From NCBI GenBank assembly GCA_015057005.1, contig SVFF01000008.1, positions 38,296 to 102,295 on the forward strand: DNA of 64,000 nucleotides, in the 5' to 3' direction. This DNA is from Lachnospiraceae bacterium. Lineage in GTDB: Bacteria; Bacillota; Clostridia; Lachnospirales; Lachnospiraceae. The position numbers and the translations under genes were made by a program. Below the pieces are notes generated by a model. It did not search any database. It saw only the letters and a program-made list of their open reading frames with translations, and had not been told where the DNA came from. Positions 45,530 to 55,378 of the stretch are shown here, piece after piece (position 1 is the stretch's first letter; each line of letters begins with the position of its first letter).

Positions 45530-47695
45530 ATGATTAAAATAGGAATGACTCTTGGAGACCGCTACGAGATTCTTGAAAAAATAGGAACCGGCGGTATGTC
45601 CGATGTATATAAAGCCAGGTGCAATAAACTGAACAGATATGTAGCAGTAAAAGTCCTGAAGCAGGAGTTCAGTGAAAATGCCAATTTTGTTTCCAAGTTC
45701 CGCATTGAGGCACAGGCGGCAGCAGGCCTGATGCATCCCAATATCGTGAACGTGTACGATGTTGGAGAGGAAAATGGTATCCACTATATCGTAATGGAAT
45801 TGGTGGAAGGCATCACCCTGAAGAAATATATTGAAAAGAAGGCCAGACTGTCCTATAAGGAAGCAGTCAGCATTGGAATACAGGTGAGCATGGGCATAGA
45901 GGCGGCCCACAACAACCACATTATTCACAGAGATATCAAGCCTCAGAATATTATTATTTCCAGGGAAGGAAAGGTGAAGGTGACTGATTTCGGCATTGCC
46001 AAGGCGGCCACCAGCAATACCATTACTTCCAACGTGATGGGCTCCGTGCATTATACTTCCCCGGAACAGGCCAGAGGCGGTTACAGTGACGAGAAGAGTG
46101 ACATTTATTCCCTGGGTATTACGATTTTCGAGATGCTGACCGGCAGAGTGCCCTTTAACGGTGAGACTACGGTTGCCATTGCTATCAAACACATTCAGGA
46201 GGAATTACCTTCCCCCAGAGAGTTTGTAACAGAGATTCCTTTAAGCGTCGAAGGAATCGTATTAAAGTGCTGTCAGAAATCTCCCGACAGACGTTATCAG
46301 AGCATGCAGGAGCTGATCGCTGACTTAAAACAATCACTTATCAGTCCGGAGGAGGCTTTTGTAGTGAACAATGATCCGGAGGCAGAAGCCGGCACCAGAA
46401 TGATGACCGATGAGGATCTGGCCCAGATCAAGCGCCGCACAGCCCAGGCAGCCAGAAATGAGTATGTTCAGCAGGAATATCCGGAGCACAGAGAACATGT
46501 GGCCCGGGAGCATGGTCTTCGACTGAAAGCAGACACAGCTTCCATGTACCCTGATGAGGAAGTGGTAGAGGAAGAGGACGACTACAATTATAATCCCAAG
46601 ATGGAAAAGCTTACCACTTTCCTTACCATTTTGGCAGGTGTGGTGATCTGTATCATTATTATTTTGCTGGCACTGAAGATTTTCGGTGATGTAAGCGGTG
46701 AACCGGGCAAGGATAATCAGCCCGGACCGATTATTAGTACCACAGAATCTGAGCCGGAGGTTGAATATGTAAAGATGCCTGATGTAATAGGTGTCAATGT
46801 GGATGATGCCAGAAATACCCTGACCAATATGGGAATTCTTGCAGAAGTGACTTATGAGGAATCAGACACAGTAGATGTGGGCGTGGTAATGGGCACCAGT
46901 GTTGAAGTACACACAGAGCTGGAACCCGGATCTAAAGTGACACTGACCGTAAGTGCCGGTACCAAGGGGCGTGAAGTTCCCGATGTATCCGGAAAGACTT
47001 TTGAGGAGGCCAACACAGCGCTGATCAGTGCCGGCTTTTTAGTAAATAAGATGGAAGCTTATTCCGATACTATTGAGGCAGGTATCGTTGTGTCCCAGAT
47101 GCCTCTTGCAGAGAGCAAGGCACCTGCAGGCAGCGTGATCACGATTACAGTCAGCCTGGGCAAGGAAGAGACAAAGCTCCGTGTCCCCAAGCTGATTGGT
47201 CTGTCCGAGGAGGAGGGTACCATTGAAGCTATTGAAGCAGGACTTTCCATCGGCAGCGTGGCTGAGGCATACAGTGATACTGTGGAAGCAGGTCTGATCT
47301 GTTATCAGAGCTTTTCCCATGGTTCTTATGTAGATCCGGAAACTGCCATTGATATCCAGATCAGTATGGGCCCCAGAGCAGCTACCTACAAGTGTAATGC
47401 CAGCATTGCAGCGCCCACTGTAGAAGAGGCGCCCGATTATGTGTCCGGCAGCGAGGTGGGTATTCAGCTGGTGGCAGATGACGGAACGGTGCTGTTGGAT
47501 ACCAAGGCTTCCACCTTCCCTCAGGCGGCTAATTTCCATGGCCTGAAATCCGCAGGCGGTACTCTGACCATGACTTATACCGTGACTACCGACGGTACTA
47601 CCGTAAAGGATGAGGTCACCGGAGAAGAAGTGGTCGTGCCCGGTACAACGGAGACAAAATCTTTTACCAGAAGGATTGAGTTCGTCGAGGAATAG
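45530..47695 (+). CDS. prkC: PASTA-domain serine/threonine kinase PrkC
   Basis: 721 residues. Kinase domain 10-275 with GTGGMSDVYKA, VAVKVLK, HRDIKPQNI and DFGIAKA. A cytoplasmic linker to about 350, a membrane helix at about 357-378 (LTILAGVVICIIIILLALKI), then three PASTA domains (about 405-470, 472-540, 545-610) in the wall space, where they bind muropeptides or lipid II. A 110-residue extracellular tail follows, which is longer than in minimal PrkC. It couples wall status to growth, sporulation and translation, with PP2C as its opponent. Confidence 0.93.
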   Translation: MIKIGMTLGDRYEILEKIGTGGMSDVYKARCNKLNRYVAVKVLKQEFSENANFVSKFRIEAQAAAGLMHPNIVNVYDVGEENGIHYIVMELVEGITLKKYIEKKARLSYKEAVSIGIQVSMGIEAAHNNHIIHRDIKPQNIIISREGKVKVTDFGIAKAATSNTITSNVMGSVHYTSPEQARGGYSDEKSDIYSLGITIFEMLTGRVPFNGETTVAIAIKHIQEELPSPREFVTEIPLSVEGIVLKCCQKSPDRRYQSMQELIADLKQSLISPEEAFVVNNDPEAEAGTRMMTDEDLAQIKRRTAQAARNEYVQQEYPEHREHVAREHGLRLKADTASMYPDEEVVEEEDDYNYNPKMEKLTTFLTILAGVVICIIIILLALKIFGDVSGEPGKDNQPGPIISTTESEPEVEYVKMPDVIGVNVDDARNTLTNMGILAEVTYEESDTVDVGVVMGTSVEVHTELEPGSKVTLTVSAGTKGREVPDVSGKTFEEANTALISAGFLVNKMEAYSDTIEAGIVVSQMPLAESKAPAGSVITITVSLGKEETKLRVPKLIGLSEEEGTIEAIEAGLSIGSVAEAYSDTVEAGLICYQSFSHGSYVDPETAIDIQISMGPRAATYKCNASIAAPTVEEAPDYVSGSEVGIQLVADDGTVLLDTKASTFPQAANFHGLKSAGGTLTMTYTVTTDGTTVKDEVTGEEVVVPGTTETKSFTRRIEFVEE

Positions 47696-47697
47696 GT

Positions 47698-48618
47698 ATG
47701 AGAGGAAAGATCGTAAAAGGAATTGCCGGTTTTTACTATGTGCATGTAAGTAGTAGGGCAGAAAGTTCTCTTGCCGGCATGCAGTCAGCCGGAATTTACG
47801 AATGTAAGGCAAAAGGCATTTTCCGAAAAGATAATAAGAAGCCCTTGGTAGGCGATGATGTGGAAATGGAAGTGCTGGATGAAGAGAAAAAGCTGGGAAA
47901 TATCACAGCGATTCTTCCCAGACACAGCGAACTGATCCGTCCGGCTGTAGCCAATGTGGATCAGGCCCTTGTGGTATTTTCCATTGTAAAGCCACAGCCC
48001 AATTTTAATCTGCTGGACCGTTTTTTGATCATGATGGGACAGCAGGGCATTCCCTGCATCATCTGCTTTAACAAGCTGGATATTGACAAGGAAGGCCTGG
48101 GCAGACAATATGAGGAAATCTACCGTGGGTGCGGTTATAAAACGATTCAGATCAGTGCCAGGGAATGGGAGAAAATGGGGGTAGCGGATGAGCTGCTGGC
48201 CCTGCTGAAGGACAAGACCACTACCGTGGCCGGTCCCAGCGGCGTAGGCAAATCCTCCCTGATCAACTGTCTCCAGTCCAACATTGTAATGGAGACGGGC
48301 AGCATCAGTGAAAAGATTGAGCGCGGCAAGCACACCACCAGACATTCCGAACTGATCGCCATCGGCGATAACACCTACATTTTAGACACACCGGGCTTCA
48401 GTTCCCTGGGGCTGTTCGACCTGGAAAAGGAAGACCTGGCGGCCTATTATCCCGAGTTTGCAGAGCATGAAAAATATTGCAGGTTCGGCGGCTGTTCCCA
48501 CATTACAGAGCCTGTCTGCGGCATCAAGGATGCGCTGGCAAGCGGTGAGATCAGCAAGTTGCGGTATGAGAATTACTGTCTGCTGTACGAGGAACTGAAG
48601 GGGAAGAAGAAATATTAG
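47698..48618 (+). CDS. rsgA: Ribosome small-subunit-dependent GTPase A
   Basis: 306 residues. N-terminal OB fold (1-75), then the circularly permuted GTPase with G4 (FNKLDID), G1 (GPSGVGKSSLIN) and G3 (DTPGF) in that order, and a C-terminal zinc finger with CRFGGCSH and VCG. It helps late 30S maturation. The ATG is 3 bp after the prkC stop. In most relatives rpe and thiN follow; here the operon ends with a terminator and an unrelated ATPase. Confidence 0.95.
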   Translation: MRGKIVKGIAGFYYVHVSSRAESSLAGMQSAGIYECKAKGIFRKDNKKPLVGDDVEMEVLDEEKKLGNITAILPRHSELIRPAVANVDQALVVFSIVKPQPNFNLLDRFLIMMGQQGIPCIICFNKLDIDKEGLGRQYEEIYRGCGYKTIQISAREWEKMGVADELLALLKDKTTTVAGPSGVGKSSLINCLQSNIVMETGSISEKIERGKHTTRHSELIAIGDNTYILDTPGFSSLGLFDLEKEDLAAYYPEFAEHEKYCRFGGCSHITEPVCGIKDALASGEISKLRYENYCLLYEELKGKKKY

Positions 48619-48621
48619 AAA

Positions 48622-48653
48622 GTGAGCGAGGACAGAAATGTTCTCGCTTTTTA
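48622..48653 (+). terminator. Intrinsic terminator of the murE-rsgA region
   Basis: AGCGAGGACA (48625-48634) pairs with TGTTCTCGCT (48639-48648) with one G-U pair and a GAAA loop, followed by TTTTTAT. Confidence 0.88.
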
Positions 48654-48708
48654 TATTAATTGTGGCAGATTGAGTACAGTAAATAAATGACAATTGGCAA
48701 AGAAAAGA

Positions 48709-48823
48709 GTTTCAAAAGTTTAAATTTTTTAAAGTTTCGAAAGTGTGTATTGAATGAAATATAGAAGAAGTGTTATAATATAAATAATTTCAAAACATTA
48801 AAAAGATTTAAGTTTCGAAAGTG
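48709..48823 (+). promoter_or_regulatory. Promoter framed by repeated operator-like boxes
   Basis: The 13-mer AGTTTCGAAAGTG occurs exactly at 48733-48745 and 48811-48823, with a palindromic core TTTCGAAA. Looser copies (GTTTCAAAAGTTT, 48709; ATTTCAAAACATT, 48787) lie beside them. Between the exact copies is a promoter: TTGAAT at 48750-48755, 18-bp spacer, TATAAT at 48774-48779 with extended TG. The two boxes are 78 bp apart, so a repressor could bind both and loop. Confidence 0.6.
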
Positions 48824-48831
48824 GTGAAGAA

Positions 48832-50028
48832 GTGAAAACGATTGTTAGAGAAAGATATTTGGAAAGAATGAAAGCACTGAAAGATACTCCGGATATAAAG
48901 ATTATTACCGGCATCAGGCGCTCAGGAAAGTCTAATTTAGTGCAGGTATATATTGATTATCTAAAAGATAATTTCGAAGATGTGAACATTATCTTTATCG
49001 ATTATATGGATTTGGATTTTGAAGAAATAAAAGAATACCACGCTTTGCACAAATTCGTTGAAGAAAGGTTCGACAAAAAGAAAAAAAATTACCTGTTTAT
49101 AGATGAAGTGCAGTTATGTCCGAAGTTTGAATTAGCAATTAACAGCTTATATTCTAAAAAGAAGTATGATATTTATATAACTGGCTCAAATGCCTTTTTG
49201 CTTAGTGCAGATCTTGCAACACTATTTACGGGAAGATATATTGAAATTCATATGTTTCCATTTAGTTTTAAGGAGTACTGCGAATATTATAGTGAGGAAA
49301 ACGATAAAGAGAAGCTATTTGAAGAATATTTTACCAAGGGTGGATTGGCTGGTTCGTATGCTTACAATACCGATTTGGATAGAACGACATATATAAAAGA
49401 AGTATACGAAACAATTGTAAATAGAGATTTAGTACAAAAATACAATTTGCCGGACACACAAGTACTTCGTCAGCTGAGTGAATATTTAATGGATAATATA
49501 AGTAATCTGACGTCACCCAATAGAGTTAGTGATATTTTAACTGCCAACGAAGTGCCTACAAATCATGTTACAATAGGAAAATACATTAAGTATTTGTGCA
49601 ATGCATTTATATTCTATGATATCAAGAGATACGATATAAGGGGTAAAAAGTATTTAGAAACTGCAGATAAATTCTATATGTGTGATACAGGAATGCGTTA
49701 TGCCATATTAGGAAGCCGCAATATGGATTATGGACGAGTATACGAAAATATGGTATGTGTGGAACTTCTGCGTAGAGGATATGAAGTTTATGTAGGAAAA
49801 CTATATCAAAAGGAAATAGATTTTGTTGCACAACGAGGCAGTGAAAAAATATATATTCAAGTTAGCGATAACATATCTAATCATGAAACATTTGAAAGAG
49901 AGTATTCGCCGTTGTTGCAAATTAAGGATGCTTATCCTAAAATGATTATTGCCAGAACAAAACATCCGAAATATACGTATGAGGGAATTGAAGTGTGTGA
50001 TATTGCGCAGTGGTTATTAGGAGAATAG
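48832..50028 (+). CDS. AAA+ ATPase with C-terminal DUF4143 domain
   Basis: 398 residues from a GTG start. Walker A GIRRSGKSNL near residue 28 and Walker B-like IIFIDYMDLDF/YLFIDEVQL follow the AAA_14 pattern. The second half is DUF4143, ending VYVGKLYQKEIDFVAQRGSEK, a PD-(D/E)xK nuclease-like core (E-x-DFVA). The family is abundant in gut Firmicutes and Bacteroidetes and its role is unsettled; nuclease-linked defence or DNA processing has been suggested. AGA codons and AT-rich third positions set it apart from the housekeeping genes, consistent with acquisition. Confidence 0.85.
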   Translation: MKTIVRERYLERMKALKDTPDIKIITGIRRSGKSNLVQVYIDYLKDNFEDVNIIFIDYMDLDFEEIKEYHALHKFVEERFDKKKKNYLFIDEVQLCPKFELAINSLYSKKKYDIYITGSNAFLLSADLATLFTGRYIEIHMFPFSFKEYCEYYSEENDKEKLFEEYFTKGGLAGSYAYNTDLDRTTYIKEVYETIVNRDLVQKYNLPDTQVLRQLSEYLMDNISNLTSPNRVSDILTANEVPTNHVTIGKYIKYLCNAFIFYDIKRYDIRGKKYLETADKFYMCDTGMRYAILGSRNMDYGRVYENMVCVELLRRGYEVYVGKLYQKEIDFVAQRGSEKIYIQVSDNISNHETFEREYSPLLQIKDAYPKMIIARTKHPKYTYEGIEVCDIAQWLLGE

Positions 50029-50087
50029 TGAAAAGCAGAAAGGAATGTTAATTGACTTTTTGTAAAAATATACAGGGAGGAATCCAT

Positions 50088-53000
50088 ATGAACACACATA
50101 ACTATATTGAGAAGGATGCCTTCGCGCGCCGCCTTCATGAAATGTATGATCAGATCGAAATGCGTTACCGCCCGGATGTGCGTTGGTGGCTGGCGGAAGG
50201 GTTGAATACCGATGAAACGCTGAAAAAGAACATCAGCGAACTCTATGATTTTGGTTTTGGTGCGGCAGAATTTCTGGCCATGCCGGAACCCGGTGCAGAT
50301 TCTGCTGTTTACGGCTGGGGATCCGATGAATGGACTGCCGACACACGCCTGATCATTGAGGAGGCGACCCGCAGAGGCATGGGCTTCAGTATTACCAGCG
50401 GCACCCACTGGGCCTGTGCAAATCTGCCCGATACCTATAGTTGGGCTGGTGAGCCCTTCAATCCGGATAATAAGGCAGCGGCCAAGGAACTGGATTATGC
50501 CACAATCTATTTGGCTCCCGGTGAACAGTTTAACGGCGAGTTACCCATGTGTCTTCTCATAACAGCCAAAAATCAAGGTGAACATGGAAATGGGGCAGCG
50601 ATCAAAAAATACGAATATCAAGGAGTGGTTGCTGCAAAACTGGTTCAGAAACGTGATAACGCAGGAGCAGCATATGGATATGCAGAGGGAGACGGTACAG
50701 GCGTACTGGATATGGATTCCCTGACGGATATTTCCCATTTGGTCACCGAGCAGGATGGAACGTATCATTTGGATTGGACAGCGCCCGAAGATGGTGACTA
50801 CGCGCTGTTCGTCTATTGGATGCATGGCACCGGACAAGTTGCGGTTCCTTCCGTAAGCACCAACTATTCCGTCAGTTACATGGATCCCTACGGTATTCAG
50901 GCTATGATCGATTACTGGGAAGAGCATGTACTTACTGATGATCTGCGTCGGATCATTCGGGAAAATGGCCGCGGTGAAATCTATATGGATTCCCTGGAGC
51001 TCACTACCTGCGGTGCGGGCAGCCTTCTTTGGGGTTATCATATGCGTGAAACTTTTGCTGCGCGTAAGGGTTATGATGTGATGAAATACCTGCCGCTGAT
51101 CACCCGTGAAAACCCTTGTACCAGCTGCGGTTTGGAAAATATTTATGATTATACTGCGCTGGGCGAACCTGACGAGATGCGAAAGGTGCGCCAGGATTTC
51201 TACGATGTGATGTCTGACATGTATCTGGAAAACGTGCTTCAGCCTCTCCAGGAGTGGCTGCATTCCCTGGGCATGTCTCTGCGTGCAGAGCCTTCCTACG
51301 GTGTGCATTTTGAGATCTCCCGTCCGGGAAAGTATGTAGACGGTGTGGAAGTGGAATCTTTCGCCCAGAATGGCGACGTCGATCTGTACCGGGGACTTCT
51401 GGGCAGTGCGAATGTTTACGGCCGTACTTATTCCAGCGAAACCGGAGCCTATGAGATTGGATACGAACCGGAAACAGGCAAGGTCTTGACGGGATACAAT
51501 TTTATCTTTGACATGGACTTCTGGAGCCAGTTGACGCAGCTGCAGTTTGCAGCAGGTGTTTCCCGCACGGTTTTCCACGGATATTCCGCGATCGAGGGTT
51601 CTGAGCAGGATACCCAATGGCCCGGTCATGAGGGCATGTACAATCATATTTCTGAGCGTTTCAGCAGCCGTCAGCCGGCTTCCGTTCATTATGCAGACTG
51701 GACGAAGATGCTGGCCCGCAACCAAAAAGTGCTGCGTCAGGGCGTACCTGCCCGTGATCTGGCTATCCTGCGCACAGATTATGCCTTCATCAATTATGGA
51801 TTCCCCAAAGAGCATCTGCAGTTCACAAGGTCCTTACCCATGTATGACAAAGCATATTTCTTCAAGGATCTCTCATTGCAGCATGCAGGTTATACTTACG
51901 ATTATTTCTCACCCCAGCTGCTTGAAGATGACGATGTGATCCGCTGGAACGATCGCGAACTCTGCCCGGATGGTCCTGCTTATCGAGCTGTTTTGCTGTA
52001 TCAGGATAGTCTCGAACTTTCATCGGCAAAGCGTCTGCTGGAGATCGCAAAGGGTGGCCTGCCAATGGTGTTTGTCAACAACACGACAGAGACCATTGCC
52101 CACAAGGGCGTTAAAGAAGCCAGCTATGGAATCGCCGCGTCCAAGAGCCGTTTCCTGAATGACGACGAAGCTGCCCTTGCTCAGATTATTTCGCAGATCA
52201 AGACGTTGCCCAATGTTGCTGAGGTCAATGCTCCCGGTGAAGCAATCGAAGCGCTGCGTGGCATGGGTGTCCTTCCTCGTGCAGCTTTCCAAACACCCAA
52301 CAATGATATCCTGACCATTTCCCGCCGGGATGAGGTTAACGGTATTTTCTACACCTATGCTTATGCATTTAAGAGTGAAGTTCACCGTGGCGGCGAGCCC
52401 GTGACATTTACCCTCTGCTTAGAACAGGAGGGAATTCCCTACAGCTTGAATTGTTGGAACGGCGCAGTGACAAAGCTGGGGCAGTATGTCAAGAAGGATG
52501 GCCGTACCTGTGTCACCATCACGCTGGTTCCCGGAGAATCCACCGTGATCGCCCTGAATCTTAGGGGAGAGGATGAACTGCATGTGGTAAACACAGACGC
52601 GCCTGCTGCGATGATTGGAAACAACGGCCCTGAGCTCATGGCATTCGCCTCCGGGGAATATACCTCTGTGCTCAGCGATGATAGAGTTGTACAAACGTTA
52701 GTCAGTGTGCCGGAAGAGATCGACATTCTGCGCTGGGATATCACTGTGGAGGATTGGAATGAGGGTGAGCGCATCACCAACATTGAAAACAAGTTCGGTC
52801 ATGAGACCCGGGAGGTTTACTATACCACCCGTAAGACTGACCTTTCTTTCCCTGACAGCCCGTTGCTTCCTTGGAAGGATTTGCCTGCAGATGGAAAGCA
52901 TCTGGAGAAATTGGGCTATGAGGGTGCAAGTATGGCACATGTATCAGGTCTCGGCCGCTATGAAAGCCGCTTCCAACTGCCCGCCGATTGGAATGCCTCT

Positions 53001-53285
53001 AACGGCGCGCTCCTGAAGATGGATAATGCCGGCGGCGGTACCGTTTCTGTGAAAGTAAACGGAAAAGAGGCATCCATGCCTGATACCCGTACATTAACTG
53101 TGGATATCAGCGACCTGGTTCGTCCCGGCGAAAACCAGATTGAAATCATCGTTGCCAGTACGCTGACCAACCGCATGATCCAGCGAGGTTACCCCGGATA
53201 TCGTAACTACACCCCTGATGTGCGTGACTACGGACTGACCGGACATGTGCGGATTCTGCCGTATACTGTAAAAAATATTGGATAA
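50088..53285 (+). CDS. GH106-like alpha-L-rhamnosidase family protein
   Basis: 1065 residues from the ATG at 50088, 7 bp after GGGAGG. The opening (about 20-70) has the RPDVRWWL and TDETLKKNISELYDFGFG pattern seen at the start of GH106 barrels. C-terminal parts (about 960-1060) form a galactose-binding-like beta sandwich (MDNAGGGTVSVKVNG). No signal peptide, so it should act inside the cell on imported oligosaccharides or glycosides. It is immediately upstream of a GH78 enzyme with the same direction, a gene pair fit for rhamnose-containing pectin or plant glycosides. The exact bond cut is not proven. Confidence 0.75.
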   Translation: MNTHNYIEKDAFARRLHEMYDQIEMRYRPDVRWWLAEGLNTDETLKKNISELYDFGFGAAEFLAMPEPGADSAVYGWGSDEWTADTRLIIEEATRRGMGFSITSGTHWACANLPDTYSWAGEPFNPDNKAAAKELDYATIYLAPGEQFNGELPMCLLITAKNQGEHGNGAAIKKYEYQGVVAAKLVQKRDNAGAAYGYAEGDGTGVLDMDSLTDISHLVTEQDGTYHLDWTAPEDGDYALFVYWMHGTGQVAVPSVSTNYSVSYMDPYGIQAMIDYWEEHVLTDDLRRIIRENGRGEIYMDSLELTTCGAGSLLWGYHMRETFAARKGYDVMKYLPLITRENPCTSCGLENIYDYTALGEPDEMRKVRQDFYDVMSDMYLENVLQPLQEWLHSLGMSLRAEPSYGVHFEISRPGKYVDGVEVESFAQNGDVDLYRGLLGSANVYGRTYSSETGAYEIGYEPETGKVLTGYNFIFDMDFWSQLTQLQFAAGVSRTVFHGYSAIEGSEQDTQWPGHEGMYNHISERFSSRQPASVHYADWTKMLARNQKVLRQGVPARDLAILRTDYAFINYGFPKEHLQFTRSLPMYDKAYFFKDLSLQHAGYTYDYFSPQLLEDDDVIRWNDRELCPDGPAYRAVLLYQDSLELSSAKRLLEIAKGGLPMVFVNNTTETIAHKGVKEASYGIAASKSRFLNDDEAALAQIISQIKTLPNVAEVNAPGEAIEALRGMGVLPRAAFQTPNNDILTISRRDEVNGIFYTYAYAFKSEVHRGGEPVTFTLCLEQEGIPYSLNCWNGAVTKLGQYVKKDGRTCVTITLVPGESTVIALNLRGEDELHVVNTDAPAAMIGNNGPELMAFASGEYTSVLSDDRVVQTLVSVPEEIDILRWDITVEDWNEGERITNIENKFGHETREVYYTTRKTDLSFPDSPLLPWKDLPADGKHLEKLGYEGASMAHVSGLGRYESRFQLPADWNASNGALLKMDNAGGGTVSVKVNGKEASMPDTRTLTVDISDLVRPGENQIEIIVASTLTNRMIQRGYPGYRNYTPDVRDYGLTGHVRILPYTVKNIG

Positions 53286-53374
53286 GGCATAATGCCCCAT
53301 GTATCGGCATATGTTTTGCAGCTGATTGATGCGGCCTATGGATTTGACAGATGGAAAATAATGGAGGAAGAAAA

Positions 53375-55378
53375 ATGAGTACGACTGCCCAGTGGATCTG
53401 GTATCCCGGAGACTATGAAATTTATCTTGGAGGCAAAACGGCCTACCGTCGTTACCGCCGCAACGTGATCTTCCCGCCTTCCTGGCGAGTTGACAGACCG
53501 TATCAATGCGCACATTTTTTCAAGGATATTTGTCTGGAAAAAGATGCCGATCTATTAATAAAAAGTACCGGTGAACAGCAGGTTATGATTACGGGACGAG
53601 TATACCCGCTTCAGCCTTGCAAGGAAAACACCTATTCTTTGCCGGCCGGCACATACACCCTCTTTGTGTCAGTCTATTCACCTGATCGTGTCCCCGCTTT
53701 GTTCGTCGATGGTGCTGTTAAGAGCGGAAGTGACTGGAACGTCAGCGAAAATATGACGTTAGGGTATTCCAAAACGGCCTACATGGTCTCTGCCGGAACC
53801 GCCGAATTAACCGATCCTGATGTGTTGCCGGGTGATAATTTGTTTGCTTATAAGCAACTTGCGCCCGTGTACGATGAAGTGATTGGCAATAAACATTTTT
53901 ATGATTTTGGGCAGGAAACATTTGGTTACGTGCAGATCAGTGGCATTGAAGGAGACGGGACGATCCGCATCTGTTACGGTGAAAGTCGTGAAGAGGCGTT
54001 GGACAGTGATTTTTGTGAAGTGTTTGACCTTGTTGCCACGGATGGCCGCACCGATATCCGGTTGGAAGGGTCACGCGCCATGCGCTACCTGGCAGTAGAA
54101 TGTGATGGATGTACCTATCAAGATCTGTCATTTTTATACGAATATCTGCCAATTGAGCCGAAAAGCAGCTTCCGGTGTTCGGATGAAACCGTCAATCGCA
54201 TTTATGACGTTGCCATGTACACTTTCCACCTTACGGCGCGCGAAGTATTCTTGGATGGTATCAAGAGGGATCGTTGGGCATGGTGTGGTGATGCGTATCA
54301 GTCCATCTTAATGAACTTTTACTCATTCTATGACAAGCCGCTCAACCAACGCACATTAACCTACTTACTGGGAAAAGAACCCTTTGATCATCACATCAAT
54401 CATATCATCGATTATACGTTTTATTGGTACATAGCGTTATACGAGCATTATATGCATTTTGGCGATTTGGAGTATATCCGCAGTTTATATCCCCGTGCTA
54501 AAAAGCAGATGCAGTATGTGTTGGAAACACGTAATGAATTCGGTTTTGTGGAGCACAATGACAAGACCTGGATTTTTATGGATTGGGGCGATTTCAGTCA
54601 TGAGGGAGCGTTGTGCGTAGAGCAAATTTTGTTCCACAAAGCATTGACCGTCCTCGCTTTCTTTGGGGAGCTGTTGGAGGATACAAGCGCCGCCGCACAG
54701 TACAAAAAAGAAGCTGCTTCCCTTAAAAAGAAAATTTTTGCATTGTTTTGGGACGAAGAGCGCGGCCTGCTGTTACATCATGCTGTGGACGGTGTGGTTT
54801 CAGATGAGGCCACACGGTATGCCAATATTTTTGCATTGCTGTACGGATATTTAAAAGGTGATAAAAAGCGACGCGTCATCCAAGCGTTGAAGGGAAACGG
54901 GATGCCCCCCATCGTTACGCCCTATGCCAAGATGTATGAACTTGCTGCGCTGGGTGTTGCAAGTGAAAGTGAATATATTGTAGATCAAATCCGGGATTAT
55001 TGGGGTGATATGTTAGAGCAAGGAGCGACATCGTTTTGGGAGTTATATGATCCGGCATCGAAAGATCAATTCTCGATGTATGGCCGTAAATTTGGGAAAA
55101 GTTACTGTCACGCCTGGGGTGCCTCTCCCCTATACTTGTTTGGGCGTTTTTTGCTTGGAGTGTCTCCCGTCAAAGCTGCCTATGAGGAATACGAAGTGCG
55201 CCCCCATCTCGGTGGCCTGAATACGTTACAGGGAACCGTGCCACTCATTGACGGCTGTATAGATATCAATATCGAACACGGACGATTACGGATAGTGGCT
55301 AACACCGATAAAAAAGGTGTTTTGTTCTGGAAAGGCAAGAAAATCGATATTCCCTGTCGAAAGGAATTGGTTATATAA
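53375..55378 (+). CDS. GH78-like alpha-L-rhamnosidase
   Basis: 667 residues from the ATG at 53375 after GGAGGAAG. The N-terminal beta domains open with AQWIWYPGDYEIY, typical of GH78 substrate-binding modules. The (alpha/alpha)6 barrel contains DGIKRDRWAWCGD, the conserved acidic cluster, and ATSFWELYD near 555, with the presumed catalytic base Glu. A C-terminal beta domain ends the protein. No signal peptide. With the GH106-like neighbour it would release L-rhamnose in the cytoplasm; no rhamnose catabolic genes are visible nearby. Confidence 0.8.
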   Translation: MSTTAQWIWYPGDYEIYLGGKTAYRRYRRNVIFPPSWRVDRPYQCAHFFKDICLEKDADLLIKSTGEQQVMITGRVYPLQPCKENTYSLPAGTYTLFVSVYSPDRVPALFVDGAVKSGSDWNVSENMTLGYSKTAYMVSAGTAELTDPDVLPGDNLFAYKQLAPVYDEVIGNKHFYDFGQETFGYVQISGIEGDGTIRICYGESREEALDSDFCEVFDLVATDGRTDIRLEGSRAMRYLAVECDGCTYQDLSFLYEYLPIEPKSSFRCSDETVNRIYDVAMYTFHLTAREVFLDGIKRDRWAWCGDAYQSILMNFYSFYDKPLNQRTLTYLLGKEPFDHHINHIIDYTFYWYIALYEHYMHFGDLEYIRSLYPRAKKQMQYVLETRNEFGFVEHNDKTWIFMDWGDFSHEGALCVEQILFHKALTVLAFFGELLEDTSAAAQYKKEAASLKKKIFALFWDEERGLLLHHAVDGVVSDEATRYANIFALLYGYLKGDKKRRVIQALKGNGMPPIVTPYAKMYELAALGVASESEYIVDQIRDYWGDMLEQGATSFWELYDPASKDQFSMYGRKFGKSYCHAWGASPLYLFGRFLLGVSPVKAAYEEYEVRPHLGGLNTLQGTVPLIDGCIDINIEHGRLRIVANTDKKGVLFWKGKKIDIPCRKELVI

